Positions 34,824 through 44,501 of a DNA stretch of 49,200 nt are shown here, in pieces. The notes under the pieces were generated by a model that had not been told where the DNA came from, ran no database searches, and was given only the letters and a program-made list of their open reading frames with translations. Each line of letters opens with the position of its first letter. The stretch's first letter is position 1. Source of the DNA: Candidatus Zixiibacteriota bacterium (lineage in GTDB: Bacteria > Zixibacteria > MSB-5A5 > GN15 > PGXB01); assembly GCA_026397505.1 (NCBI GenBank), contig JAPLUR010000050.1, forward strand, positions 1 to 49,200, in the 5' to 3' direction. A program made the position numbers and the translations under genes.

Positions 34824-34862
34824 AAACCCATATATACCAATAGATTGTCAATTGGTGGGTTT
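34824..34862 (+). repeat. Hairpin with T-rich plus-strand tail
   Basis: AAACCCA (34824-34830) pairs with TGGGTTT (34856-34862), and an inner CCAAT pairs with ATTGG. GCTTTTTGAATTTTTT follows on the plus strand, so it could act as a terminator for transcription from the left, but no such gene is seen. Confidence 0.45.
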
Positions 34863-34970
34863 GCTTTTTGAATTTTTTGCCCTTCCGACGGACGCAATTT
34901 CCCCCTCGTAACAGATTGACAGTAAATGAAATGGATGGATTTGGGAAGGGTCGTCATTTTGGGTTCGTTC

Positions 34971-35234
34971 TCATTTTAAGGGGGTGAAATGGGGCGACCG
35001 CTGGGAGGTTTTGCCCGAAATGTCGCGCTTGAGGCTGCGAATAAGTGATAATAGGACTTTATGTTGATGTTTCTCCGGTAATAATTGGATGGCCCGGACG
35101 AGGTCAAATTTGGAATAGAGGCCATGTTTCAGACCGTTGCGGCTGGAGCGGAATTTGCCCAGCGGCGTTTTGGGGCCGGTTGATTTTTGGGCGTTGGCCT
35201 GGTTGGCCAAGAGTTGTTTTTGGCTAATAGACAT
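34971..35234 (-). CDS. Small protein with the ANAQKSTGPKTP motif (function unknown)
   Basis: An 87-residue protein from an ATG with AGGAGT about 10 bases upstream. The N-terminus reads MSISQKQLLANQANAQKSTG and then PKTPLGKFRSSRNGLKHGL. This motif recurs at the start of many uncharacterised proteins in Acidobacteria, Verrucomicrobia, Planctomycetes and others, usually as a longer chain. The C-terminal part is basic and helical, and the chain seems shorter than most. The motif is positively charged and might bind nucleic acid, but this is a guess. It stands alone in the repeat-rich zone, on the same strand as its neighbours. Confidence 0.7.
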   Translation of the reverse strand: MSISQKQLLANQANAQKSTGPKTPLGKFRSSRNGLKHGLYSKFDLVRAIQLLPEKHQHKVLLSLIRSLKRDISGKTSQRSPHFTPLK

Positions 35235-35489
35235 ATAAATAATCACTCCTTCTATATAAGGGGGGAGCGCCAAAATCACCATCGATTCGATGTGGATTTT
35301 GAAATGGGGATGGAATATCATTGTTGTAAGTGTCGAAACCGCAGGGGTTTCGAGTTGCGGGGCTGGCGGAAAAGATAAAATTGTCGGGTTTCTCGCCTCC
35401 GTTGGCGCGGAGTCTCGGAACCGCGACCTATAATACTACAATACTGAGACCCCGGCGGAACAACGAAATGTCAGATGGGGGAATTGCGG
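35235..35489. other. Spacer between bshB1 and the small protein gene
   Basis: It holds the TCGAAACC hairpin (35333-35353) and CGCGG/CCGCG arms in CGCGGAGTCTCGGAACCGCG around 35414. No further gene or clear promoter is seen. Confidence 0.4.
35333..35353. repeat. Perfect 8-bp hairpin
   Basis: TCGAAACC and GGTTTCGA with a 5-base loop GCAGG. It shares its arm with the outer arm of the palindrome at 33983-34032. Confidence 0.65.
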
Positions 35490-36209
35490 TTAAATTGAGC
35501 GGACGGGCATTTCGGCGGGGTCATCGATGAGGATCTGCTCTTTGATAGCAAACGCCTCGGCGTATTTCACCCCCACCATATGACCATAATGCTGTGCCGT
35601 GACAGTCATATACTCAAAAATATCGACCCCCGGTCGGTAGATTTCCCGCGAGGAAGGAGTACCATCAAATTGTGACTTATACGCCGCCACCGCCTTGAGT
35701 TTCCGCTCCATCTGCCCGGTGATATCGACAAAGAACGAATGTTGCCCATCGCGGAAAGAGGATGTATAAATGATTTTGCGCGGGCGGTGCGGCTCACCCT
35801 CAAGCGGGAGTTTCCGCAATCCCGCCAGAAAGCAGGCATCGTATCCCAGAAGCGAGGCGGCCAGATGGTCGGGGTGGCGCTGTACCCAGTACGGCAATAT
35901 CACCAGTTCGGGGCGAAGGGTTCTGATTACCTGCGCCACTTTCAATTTATTCTCGCGGTTCACCTCCACTCCGGCATCGGGAAGGCGCAGATTGTGACGG
36001 TATGTCAGCCCCATTATTTGCGCGGCCTCTTCGGCTTCCCTGCCCCTGTCGGCGGCGGTTCCTTTGGTGCCCATCTCCCCTTCGGTCAGGTCAAGGATGC
36101 CGACTCTCTTCCCCTTATCGGCCAGCTTGATCATCGTGCCGCCGCAGGTAATTTCGATATCGTCGCGATGCGCGGCTATTGCCAGCAGATCAAGTTTAAT
36201 TTCAGCCAT
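35490..36209 (-). CDS. bshB1: Bacillithiol biosynthesis deacetylase BshB1
   Basis: A 239-residue PIG-L/LmbE-type zinc hydrolase that removes the acetyl group from GlcNAc-malate, the second step of bacillithiol synthesis. The metal motif AHRDDIE (His14, Asp16, Asp17) replaces the usual AHPDD, and a second motif is RHPDHLAA. TEGEMGTKGT is the usual BshB1 phrase. The ATG at 36209 lies inside the last codons of bshA (8-base overlap), and the open frame extends back only in bshA. Last gene of the operon. Confidence 0.92.
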   Translation of the reverse strand: MAEIKLDLLAIAAHRDDIEITCGGTMIKLADKGKRVGILDLTEGEMGTKGTAADRGREAEEAAQIMGLTYRHNLRLPDAGVEVNRENKLKVAQVIRTLRPELVILPYWVQRHPDHLAASLLGYDACFLAGLRKLPLEGEPHRPRKIIYTSSFRDGQHSFFVDITGQMERKLKAVAAYKSQFDGTPSSREIYRPGVDIFEYMTVTAQHYGHMVGVKYAEAFAIKEQILIDDPAEMPVRSI

Positions 36210-37323
36210 CGAGCACCTGTTGGTAATAAGCTTCGTACTGTGGAACAATTTTGTCCGAACTGAATCGTTCGAGCGCCAGCTTGCGGGCATCGAGCTTGAA
36301 TTGAGTCAACATATTTCCATTGGAGAGCAATTCTACGGCGGCGTTGGCCATGGCGGTGGTGTCTCCGACCGGGAACAAGTAGCCATTGACACCCTCATCG
36401 ACTACCTCAACCAGCCCTGTCCCGGAAGTGCCGATCACCGGCACGCCGCAGGCGAGCGCCTCGAGCGCGGCCAGACCGAAAGATTCCTCTTCCGAAGGGA
36501 GAAGGAACAGGTCCGACAGCGGCAGGATTGCCTCTACTCTATCTTGATTGCCAAGAAAGACCACCTTGTCATTGAGATTTTTCTTGTTTACCTGCCTTCG
36601 CGCCAGGATGGCATCGGGCCCCTCGCCGATAAGAAGCAATTTAGCCGGAAGCTGCCGGGAAATTTTATCAAAAATATCAATGACATCAATAATCCTTTTG
36701 ACCGGGCGGAAATTGGAGATATGGGAGATAACAAATTCCCCTTCGTTGGCGAAAGAGCGTCGTTTGCACTCCTGGCTCTCCGGGTTGAAACGGCCAACAT
36801 CGAAAAAATTATGGATGACTTTTATCTCTTTCCCGATTTTGAAAACCTGCTCGGTCTCATCGGCCAGATAAGAGGAGACGGCGGTGATACCATCGGAAGC
36901 CTTGATGGAGAAGCGGGTGATATCGTAGTAGGACGGATCGGCGCCCACCAGAGTTATATCGGTGCCGTGCAAAGTGGTTATGATTTTGGGAATTTTGCAG
37001 GTGATGAGTTGCTTGGCCAGAAAGGCGGAAGTGGCATGTGGAACGGCGTAGTGCACATGCAATATTTCCAGATTGAACTGACAGACCACCTCGGCCATTT
37101 TGGCTGCCAGCGACAGGGTGTACGGCGGATGTTTAAAGAGCGGATAAGCGGTCGTCTCGACGCCGTGGAAAAAAAGATTCTGCTGGTACTTGTCCAGACG
37201 AAACGGCAGAGCGTAACTGATAAAATGAACCTGGTGTCCCCGCATGGCCAGCTGCTGCCCCAGCTCGGTGGCCACAATGCCGGAACCGCCAGCCACCGGA
37301 TAACAGGTTATACCGATATTCAT
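36202..37323 (-). CDS. bshA: N-acetyl-alpha-D-glucosaminyl L-malate synthase BshA
   Basis: A 373-residue GT4-type glycosyltransferase with the characteristic BshA opening MNIGITCYPVAGGSGIVATE, then VHYAVPHATSAFLAKQL, SSYLADETEQVF and the donor-site phrase PSEEESFGLAALEALACGVP. It joins UDP-GlcNAc to malate, the first step of bacillithiol. The ATG is one base after the bshC stop, and the stop overlaps bshB1. With bshC and bshB1 it makes the complete bacillithiol pathway. Confidence 0.95.
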   Translation of the reverse strand: MNIGITCYPVAGGSGIVATELGQQLAMRGHQVHFISYALPFRLDKYQQNLFFHGVETTAYPLFKHPPYTLSLAAKMAEVVCQFNLEILHVHYAVPHATSAFLAKQLITCKIPKIITTLHGTDITLVGADPSYYDITRFSIKASDGITAVSSYLADETEQVFKIGKEIKVIHNFFDVGRFNPESQECKRRSFANEGEFVISHISNFRPVKRIIDVIDIFDKISRQLPAKLLLIGEGPDAILARRQVNKKNLNDKVVFLGNQDRVEAILPLSDLFLLPSEEESFGLAALEALACGVPVIGTSGTGLVEVVDEGVNGYLFPVGDTTAMANAAVELLSNGNMLTQFKLDARKLALERFSSDKIVPQYEAYYQQVLDG

Positions 37324-37324
37324 A

Positions 37325-38950
37325 TCAAGCCTCGAATTCCGAGATATAGATCATCTGATGTTCGTCGTTTCCGGTCTCAATGCTCCCGACAATGAAATCA
37401 ACAATGCCGAAACCATACTTGGAAATATAATAATTTATATTCAAGGAGCGCTCCTGGAGATTTCGATTTGGGAAGAGTGCGGTTGACAGTCTATAAATCT
37501 GGTTTCGGGTCGATTCCATCTTCCTTTTGTGATGGTCATATATTTTTTTCTCAAAGGCATTAATCGCGAAATCGATCTTGCCGTAGGTCTGTTTCCCCAG
37601 CGGTTCCAGCGTTTCATCAAATTGCCGCACCGAGCTGAATAATTCATTATAGGCATCCTCGAACCGCGCCCGAAAAGAGGCGATTTGCGCCTCCATCTCT
37701 TTCGGGAATGAACGTGCGGTCACGCGGTTGATTAATTCCTCCACGTCGCCGGTGAGGTCAACAAGCTTCAGGTCGAATTTCTCAAGAAAATCCTCGTGCC
37801 GCTTTTCTACGATAGTCAGCGCGGGGCGAAAATAATAGTATGGCTGCACCAGATTGAACGGTTCGAAGAGTTTTCCTATTTGTGCAAAGTAAGCGATTTC
37901 AGATGGCCCGCCGGCCTGCGCCACCACCGGGAAAAGATAAGACTGCCAGAGCGGACGGGTGAGGACATCGGGCGAGAACTTTTCCGGATTCTTCTCAATC
38001 AAATCGAGCAATCCGCTGATGCCCAGAGTTTTTTCGCCGACCACAAAGCTGTCATCCTTAAAATGAATCGCGATTCGCTCCGGGGCGTGAAAAAAGAGAT
38101 GCACGGCCGATTCTCTTTTCTCGGCCTGAATATGATATCCATCAGCCGCGAGATTTCGCTCGGTCTCTTCAAGAAGCTCTTTCAGATTGAAGAAACCCTC
38201 AGCCAGCCGCTTGAAAAATCCTTTGGAGATCGTTTTTACTTCTTTATCGGCGGGAGAAAAAACAATTAGTCCCATATCGGGAAGGGTATCGAGCAGAAAT
38301 TTGCCAAACGCCTCGACCATGTTAGAATTGAGCGAATAAGCATCAAAGAGGCGGCCGAGCAGATTCTCGCTGAACCCGGTGCTGCCATAGGCGGCACGGG
38401 CGCTGTCAGCGAGCGCATGGTAGGCTTCTTCGTTGTCCAGAAGAATTTCGGCTGAAGGGATACGCGTTTCCGGCGCGACACCATAATTGAGCTTAGTCAG
38501 TTCACCCTGTTTATCGAGATAGAAAACAATGTCGATTTCTTCAAAATCATGATCATCGGCGGCAATCCAGAAAATCGGGACGACCGGTCGATGCAGTTCC
38601 TGCTCGAGCAGTTTCGCCTGATTTACTATGCCGATCGCTTTATAGAGAGTAAGGAGCGGCCCGCCGAAGAGGCCGGCCTGCTGGCCCGCGAAAATACAGA
38701 GAGCATCTTCATGCCGAAGTTTCTCGATGGTGCAGAAAGTTTCCGGTTTGGCCTTGAAAGCAATATTCTGTCTTTTGAGAATATCACACATGAGACCGCG
38801 GTCAACGCGGGGATTATCGATCCGGATAGCCGTCTCGTTCGCGGTATCCCGAAAGAAATATTTCTTTATGGCCGGCTTTTTATCGAGGAAATCGATAAAG
38901 AGATCGGTATAACGAAATTCTTTAACCGGCCTGATCGACCGTTCCTTCAT
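37325..38950 (-). CDS. bshC: Putative cysteine ligase BshC
   Basis: About 541 residues, the usual BshC length. Family phrases are CIFAGQQAGLFGGPLLTLYKA near residue 86, PVVPIFWIAADDHDFEEI and, at the end, ISEFEA. BshC adds cysteine to GlcN-malate to finish bacillithiol, though its ligase activity has been hard to show in vitro. A long helical region (about 430-500) forms the family's coiled coil. I prefer the ATG at 38950, which overlaps the RND pump stop by 29 bases; the open frame reaches back to 39046 inside the pump gene. Its start within the pump gene indicates co-transcription. Confidence 0.93.
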   Translation of the reverse strand: MKERSIRPVKEFRYTDLFIDFLDKKPAIKKYFFRDTANETAIRIDNPRVDRGLMCDILKRQNIAFKAKPETFCTIEKLRHEDALCIFAGQQAGLFGGPLLTLYKAIGIVNQAKLLEQELHRPVVPIFWIAADDHDFEEIDIVFYLDKQGELTKLNYGVAPETRIPSAEILLDNEEAYHALADSARAAYGSTGFSENLLGRLFDAYSLNSNMVEAFGKFLLDTLPDMGLIVFSPADKEVKTISKGFFKRLAEGFFNLKELLEETERNLAADGYHIQAEKRESAVHLFFHAPERIAIHFKDDSFVVGEKTLGISGLLDLIEKNPEKFSPDVLTRPLWQSYLFPVVAQAGGPSEIAYFAQIGKLFEPFNLVQPYYYFRPALTIVEKRHEDFLEKFDLKLVDLTGDVEELINRVTARSFPKEMEAQIASFRARFEDAYNELFSSVRQFDETLEPLGKQTYGKIDFAINAFEKKIYDHHKRKMESTRNQIYRLSTALFPNRNLQERSLNINYYISKYGFGIVDFIVGSIETGNDEHQMIYISEFEA

Positions 38951-41900
38951 CAGTGAAATCTTCCTTTCTAACCTGGACGGTTTCGCGCCCGGTGAACCAA
39001 ACGACGATGTCATCAATAATTGTATATACGACCGGCACGACCACAAGGGTAAGCAACGTCGAACTGATCAATCCGCCTACCACGGCTCGGGCCATAGGTG
39101 CCCGCAACTCGGCACCAGGACCAAAAGCGAATATCAGAGGAAACATACCAAAGACCATGGCAAAAGTCGTCATTAAAATCGGCCTGAGACGAATCGGGCC
39201 GGCAATCAAAATGGCCTCAGTCCTGGAGATTCCGCGATAGCGATTCTGCTTGATGAAGTCAACGAGCAGAATGGCATTCTTGGTCACCAAACCCATCAGC
39301 ATGATAATGCCGATAAGCGACATGATGGAAATTGAATTTCCGAAAATCAGAAGTGCCACGATGGCTCCGACCAGGGACATGGGCAGAGAGAACATAATGG
39401 AAAAGGGATCAAAGAATGACTCAAACTGCGACGCCAGCAACAGGTAAACGAAAATTACGGCCAGCATTAATGAAAAGAAAATATATCCGAACGATTCCTC
39501 CTGGATTTCGCCCATACCGGTTTTTCCAATATAGTATCCGGGAGGGAGGTCTATTTTCTTAGTCTCCGTCACGATATTATCAAGCATGGTCCCGGGGAAA
39601 TATCCTTCGAGCACATTGCCTCCGACTTTTATCTCACGCAGCCGATCATATCGATTATATTTGCCGACCGAAGCGCTTTTTTCGACCCGGGCGAAATGTG
39701 ACAGGGGGACCATGAAGGAACGTCGTCCCTCCACATCCTTATTGCTGGCAATCAGGATTCTATCGATGTCCGCGCTGCCGGCGCGATCGGACTCTTTCAG
39801 CCGCACTCTAACATCGTATTCTTTATCCCCTTCTTTATAGCGGGTGACCACCTCGCCGTCGACGAGACTTCGAATGGTAGAGGCGACCAGATAAATATTC
39901 ACGCCCAGGTCATTGGCGGCATCACGATCGACCGTAATCTTCAATTCCGGTTTGCTCTTTTCCAGGTTGTTATTAATATCAACGATACCGGGTGTTTTGC
40001 GAAAGATATTTTCCACTTTATTACTGAGGTCGGCGAGAATATTGAGATCGTTGCCACGAATGGAGAGTTCCACCTGACGGGAAGAACCACCTTCATCGGC
40101 CTCGGTAGCGAAGGCGAATTTCACTCCGGGAATGGCGGCTGTCACAACCTTGCGGAGGCTGTCCACCATTTGCCGCGCCGAAAGCGGCCTTTCATTTTTA
40201 TCTACCAGTTTAATATATATCTGCCCTTCACTAACCTGATTCTGACCGGAACCGAGGGTGGTGAATATCAGATCGATTCCCTGAAATTTCGAGATCAACG
40301 CCTCCGCCTGAGCGATTCTATCAGCGGTCACTTTCAGATCGGTACCCGGCGGTGTTTCGACCGAAATCATAACTCTGCCTTCGTCGGTCTGGGGCATAAA
40401 TTCGCTGCCAACGAATTTGCCCAGGTAGAGTGCAAAAACAAAGGACAGAATAGCAATGACAACGATGGCCAGACGGTGCTTTAAAGCCCATTGCAGGGTT
40501 GCCCGATATAGCACGTTGACATAATTAAAAAATCTATTCCAGGGAGCGATGATTCTTAACACTAACCGATAGATTTTCCAGATGAGACGGAAGAGTATGA
40601 ATTTTGGACCCCGAACTTCGGCTCCTTCCTTCCTGAGGAAACGGGAGGAAAGCATCGGTGTCAGCGTAAAAGCCACGAACAACGAGACGGCAACGGCAAA
40701 GGCCACGGTCATGCCAAACTGATAGAAAAATCGACCGACAATGCCCTGCATGAAAGCGACCGGTATGAAGACGACCATAATAGAGAAGGTGGTGGCCATA
40801 ACCGCCAGACCGATTTCTTTGGTAGCATTATAAGCCGCCTTAAAAGGTTTTTCGCCTTCATCCAGATGCCGGAAAATATTCTCAATAACAACAATAGCAT
40901 CATCGATAAGAAGCCCGACCGCCAGGGAGAGTCCCATAAGAGAGAGAATATTCAGCGTGAAGCCGAGCGCGTTCATCAAGGTGAAAGTGGCCACAATTGA
41001 GGCCGGAATGGCGACGGCGGAAATAATGGTAGAACGGATATCGGCCAGGAACAGGAAGATGACCAGCACCGCCAGCAGGCCGCCATAAAGGATATTGACC
41101 ATCACGTCATCAATGGAATCCTCGATATATTTGGAATCGTCAACCACGATATTCAGATTTATTCCCGGCGGCAATTCCCTTTGCAGGAGGCTGACCGCTG
41201 CTTTGACATTGCGGGCCACATCTACGGTATTGGCTCCGGATTGTTTGGAGACATCGAGTGTAATAGCCGTTTGGCCGTTCAGCCGGGCCAGTGATCGCTG
41301 CTCTTGCACACCATCAATTATCGTGGCAATATCTTTTAGATAGACCGGCTGGCCATCGGGGTTATCGATGACAATATTATTAAATTGAGAAACCCGGGTC
41401 AGTTTACCCATGGTACGAATGAGATACTCGGTATTATCTTCGTTGACACGCCCGCCGGGTATTTCCAAATTGGCTGCGGCAAGAGCCGTCTTCACTTGAT
41501 CCACGGAAATCTCATAGGATTCCATCTTCTTGATATCGATCAGGACATCAATTTCTCTTTCAAATCCACCCACGAGAGTAACGGAGCCGACCCCGGGAAT
41601 CGATTCAAGTCTTTTCTGAATTTCGTCTTTTGTGATTGTCGTGATTTCGCGGGGGGGGAGTGTTCCCGCCACGGACAGAGACATGATCGGCTGACTTTCG
41701 GGATCATAGCGGGCGATGACTGGCGCCTCAATTTCCTTGGGGAGATCGCCCCGTATGGCCGAAACCTTTTCTCTCACTTCCTGCGCCGCCACCTGCGGGT
41801 CCTTTTCAAGAACAAACTCGGCGAAAACAAAGGAATAACTCTCCTGCGAGTAGGAAGTGATATGCTTGACACCGGAGATGGGATTAATGGCGTCTTCGAT

Positions 41901-42098
41901 CTTCTTGGTAAGCTCGGTCTCGACAGCCTCGGCTCCCGCGCCGGGATATACCGTGGAGACAATTACAAACGGAAAACTGATATTCGGCATCAGGTCAACA
42001 CTCATCAAATTGAATGAAGCGTATCCCAGGACAACCAGGGCGACGATCATCATGACGGTGAAGACCGGTCGTCGTATGGCAACTTCGGCTAATTTCAA
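38922..42098 (-). CDS. RND efflux transporter (HAE1/AcrB type)
   Basis: A 1058-residue inner-membrane proton antiporter with 12 helices and two large periplasmic loops. It opens with LAEVAIRRPVFTVMMIVALV. GLLIDDAIVVIENI provides the Asp pair for proton relay in helix 4, and the loop phrase GEVVTRYKEGDKEYDVRVR is typical of the family in the FCB and delta groups. It exports drugs or endogenous amphiphiles through the TolC protein encoded upstream. The TTG start has AGGAGG 7 bases upstream, a strong site, and overlaps the adaptor stop. Confidence 0.95.
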   Translation of the reverse strand: MKLAEVAIRRPVFTVMMIVALVVLGYASFNLMSVDLMPNISFPFVIVSTVYPGAGAEAVETELTKKIEDAINPISGVKHITSYSQESYSFVFAEFVLEKDPQVAAQEVREKVSAIRGDLPKEIEAPVIARYDPESQPIMSLSVAGTLPPREITTITKDEIQKRLESIPGVGSVTLVGGFEREIDVLIDIKKMESYEISVDQVKTALAAANLEIPGGRVNEDNTEYLIRTMGKLTRVSQFNNIVIDNPDGQPVYLKDIATIIDGVQEQRSLARLNGQTAITLDVSKQSGANTVDVARNVKAAVSLLQRELPPGINLNIVVDDSKYIEDSIDDVMVNILYGGLLAVLVIFLFLADIRSTIISAVAIPASIVATFTLMNALGFTLNILSLMGLSLAVGLLIDDAIVVIENIFRHLDEGEKPFKAAYNATKEIGLAVMATTFSIMVVFIPVAFMQGIVGRFFYQFGMTVAFAVAVSLFVAFTLTPMLSSRFLRKEGAEVRGPKFILFRLIWKIYRLVLRIIAPWNRFFNYVNVLYRATLQWALKHRLAIVVIAILSFVFALYLGKFVGSEFMPQTDEGRVMISVETPPGTDLKVTADRIAQAEALISKFQGIDLIFTTLGSGQNQVSEGQIYIKLVDKNERPLSARQMVDSLRKVVTAAIPGVKFAFATEADEGGSSRQVELSIRGNDLNILADLSNKVENIFRKTPGIVDINNNLEKSKPELKITVDRDAANDLGVNIYLVASTIRSLVDGEVVTRYKEGDKEYDVRVRLKESDRAGSADIDRILIASNKDVEGRRSFMVPLSHFARVEKSASVGKYNRYDRLREIKVGGNVLEGYFPGTMLDNIVTETKKIDLPPGYYIGKTGMGEIQEESFGYIFFSLMLAVIFVYLLLASQFESFFDPFSIMFSLPMSLVGAIVALLIFGNSISIMSLIGIIMLMGLVTKNAILLVDFIKQNRYRGISRTEAILIAGPIRLRPILMTTFAMVFGMFPLIFAFGPGAELRAPMARAVVGGLISSTLLTLVVVPVVYTIIDDIVVWFTGRETVQVRKEDFTDEGTVDQAG

Positions 42099-43165
42099 AG
42101 CTCGACCTCCTTCCCGTCAGCCCCGACAAACCGGGCCAGCTTCACTTTGTCGCCGTCACGGACATAGTTCTGCCCGATAGTAATGAGGGTATCGCCGACA
42201 TTGAGGCCCGATTTTATCTCGGTATAACCATCAAATTCTACCCCCATCAATATTTCACGATAAACAGCTTTGCCATTACTGTAGACAAAGACGAAGTTCT
42301 TGCCTTCGAGGCCCAGAATGGCCGGGCCAGGTGCGGCCACAATATTATCATACTTTGCAGTCACAAGTTCGGCTTTGGCAAACATCCCCGGTTTAAAGAG
42401 GTGTCTTTCATTGGCAATTTCTATTTCCGCCTGGAAGGCGCGAGTGACCGGGTCGGCCGAACGGGCAACATTGACAACCTTGCCCTCGCCAACGAGCGTG
42501 GAATCCCCTTCCACCGTTACTTTCACATCCTGACCTTCACGAAAGAATCCGATATCGGCGTTGCTAATGCCCAACTTCATCCGCATCCGTTCGATGCTGG
42601 CCACCGTGGCCACCTGCATACCAGGAGAGACATATTCCCCAACCGAGACATCCACCGAGGTCACCGTTCCGGAGATGGGAGATTTGAGGTCCACCATCTG
42701 CAGCGCAGCTTCATAGTTAGCCCTGGACACTTCATATTCGGTACGGGCGCCGTCAAACTGACTCTCCGACACCGCACCTTGATCATACAAGTATTTCATC
42801 TTGTTGAAATTTTTCTCGGCATTCTGATAAACCGAGTAGGCCTGCATATAGCTCGAGGTTGGGCCGGAGCGATCCAGACTGACAACCGGATCATTCGTTC
42901 TCACATATTCTCCCTCGCGGGCATGTATCTTCTCGACCGCCTCTGCGATCTTGGCACGGATGACGGCCTGCTTTACACCTTCAAGACTGCCGGTGAAAGT
43001 TTTGGTGAGTTGCCGGGAAACCGCCGTCACCAGCTCGCCCTTGACTGAGATGATCTGCTCTGTTGAAGCCGAATCGCTTTTCTGATTGCCCGAACAAGCG
43101 GCCAGCACGAGTGACAGCGCCAGCCCGGTCAAGATTGTCATATTTTTCATGGTATTGAAGTTCAT
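42095..43165 (-). CDS. RND efflux membrane-fusion lipoprotein
   Basis: A 356-residue periplasmic adaptor with a lipoprotein signal (LVLAACSGN, Cys24). Then follow a lipoyl/barrel-sandwich domain in two halves (VIRAKIAEAVEKIHAREGEY and LKSPISGTVTSVDVSVGEY), an alpha-hairpin between them (about 105-150), and beta-barrel and membrane-proximal domains. It bridges the pump and TolC. The gene sits 12 bases after the TolC gene and overlaps the pump gene. Confidence 0.94.
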   Translation of the reverse strand: MNFNTMKNMTILTGLALSLVLAACSGNQKSDSASTEQIISVKGELVTAVSRQLTKTFTGSLEGVKQAVIRAKIAEAVEKIHAREGEYVRTNDPVVSLDRSGPTSSYMQAYSVYQNAEKNFNKMKYLYDQGAVSESQFDGARTEYEVSRANYEAALQMVDLKSPISGTVTSVDVSVGEYVSPGMQVATVASIERMRMKLGISNADIGFFREGQDVKVTVEGDSTLVGEGKVVNVARSADPVTRAFQAEIEIANERHLFKPGMFAKAELVTAKYDNIVAAPGPAILGLEGKNFVFVYSNGKAVYREILMGVEFDGYTEIKSGLNVGDTLITIGQNYVRDGDKVKLARFVGADGKEVEL

Positions 43166-43176
43166 GGGATTCCTCT

Positions 43177-44487
43177 CTAATTTATCTCATAGCTGACAGC
43201 TTTTTTCAGTGCCGATTTTGCCAGACGGAAATTATAAGTGGCTCCGGCCAGGTTGGTGCGGGCATTGGTAAGAGCGGTTTGCGCGGATAAGACCTCCAGT
43301 TGTGTTCCAATACCTGACTGGTAGCGCAGATTGGAAATTCGCATCCCCTCCTCCGCCTGAGCGATAGTCTCTTTTTGCATCTCCAATGCTTTCTTGGCCG
43401 TCATCAGGTTATCATAAGCCTGCTCCACCTCAAGCCGGACATCATCAAAGGTCTGCTGTTCGGTCAGCATCGCCTGATAGTAGTCTACCCTGGCCTTGCG
43501 CACCTCACCGATGGTACGGCCGCCGTCGAAGAGCGGGATACTGAACATCAATGAAGCGCTCCAACTTTGTGAGGTATTCCGCCGACTAAGACGAAAATCA
43601 TCAGACGAAGCGGAAAGGTCGTAATTGACACCGACACCTATGGTCGGATATAACCAGTTTCCTTTGGCGATTCTGACCGCTTTGTCGTATGCCCGCTTCT
43701 GATAATCAGCCTGTTTGACCTCGGGGCGGTTGTGAAGCGCCTGTGTCAGCAGACTGTCCAGCGACGGCAGGCTGGTGAGGGAAGTATCCCCCATGTCGGC
43801 AGTCAAACGGATTTCCTCTTCCAGCGGCAGACCGAGGAACGATTTAAGCCGTTTCTGCGACAGGTTCACCTCGGATTGGGAAGCAATCAACTGCGGCTCA
43901 AGATTTGATTTTTCCACCCGGGCGCGAAGCAACTCATATTCGGAGATCATTCCCTGTTTATAGTATTTCTCGACCACGTCCAAATTATAGCTGAGTTGCT
44001 CAAAGGCTTTCTGAAGGACGTCGCGGCTCGATTCGGCCAGAACGGCCGAATAGAACATCGATTCCGCCCCGAAAATAATGTTTGCTTTTACTTCCTCCAA
44101 TTTTTCGGAAGTGTACCCTCTATAAAATTTGGCAATCTGAAGCGCCGCACCGACCTTTCCTCCCACATATAACGGTTGGGCCAGACTCAGCGAAAGACTG
44201 AAATCATTGTTCAAGCTGATCGGTATCTTTTCGCCGGCAAAGAAAAGGTCCCGCGTGGTCAGATTGCGCGTATATCGCCCTGAGAGCGAAATCTCCGGCA
44301 TCGCCCCCGAGCGGGCGGAAATGTAATTTCCTTCAGAGCGGTCGATCTCCTGTTTGGCCGAAAGATACCGGCGGTTTGATTCGAGCGCCATCTCTCGAAC
44401 CTTATCCACCGTCAAGACGGTCTCGGCCCCGGATATCGCGAAGCAAACAATAAACAGCGAGATTGTAGTCAGAATCTTTTTGGTCAT
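43177..44487 (-). CDS. TolC-family outer-membrane efflux protein
   Basis: A 436-residue protein with a signal peptide (KKILTTISLFIVCFAISGAE) and two repeats of the TolC helical pattern: long coiled helices (about 125-225 and 330-430) between beta parts such as LSLSLAQPLYVGGK and SLMFSIPLFDGGRTIG. It forms the trimeric outer-membrane channel for the pump encoded next. The C-terminal NLAGATYNFRLAKSALKKAV is typical. Confidence 0.94.
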   Translation of the reverse strand: MTKKILTTISLFIVCFAISGAETVLTVDKVREMALESNRRYLSAKQEIDRSEGNYISARSGAMPEISLSGRYTRNLTTRDLFFAGEKIPISLNNDFSLSLSLAQPLYVGGKVGAALQIAKFYRGYTSEKLEEVKANIIFGAESMFYSAVLAESSRDVLQKAFEQLSYNLDVVEKYYKQGMISEYELLRARVEKSNLEPQLIASQSEVNLSQKRLKSFLGLPLEEEIRLTADMGDTSLTSLPSLDSLLTQALHNRPEVKQADYQKRAYDKAVRIAKGNWLYPTIGVGVNYDLSASSDDFRLSRRNTSQSWSASLMFSIPLFDGGRTIGEVRKARVDYYQAMLTEQQTFDDVRLEVEQAYDNLMTAKKALEMQKETIAQAEEGMRISNLRYQSGIGTQLEVLSAQTALTNARTNLAGATYNFRLAKSALKKAVSYEIN

Positions 44488-44501
44488 AATATTACCGAAA
44501 G

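Noticed and set aside
33983-35353. CRISPR array
   Set aside because: The repeats are palindromic, few, unequal in spacing and not separated by unique spacers of constant size; no cas genes are present.
36064-37395. Long plus-strand open frame (443 codons) opposite bshB1 and bshA
   Set aside because: Antisense shadow of two clear bacillithiol genes; no family resemblance.
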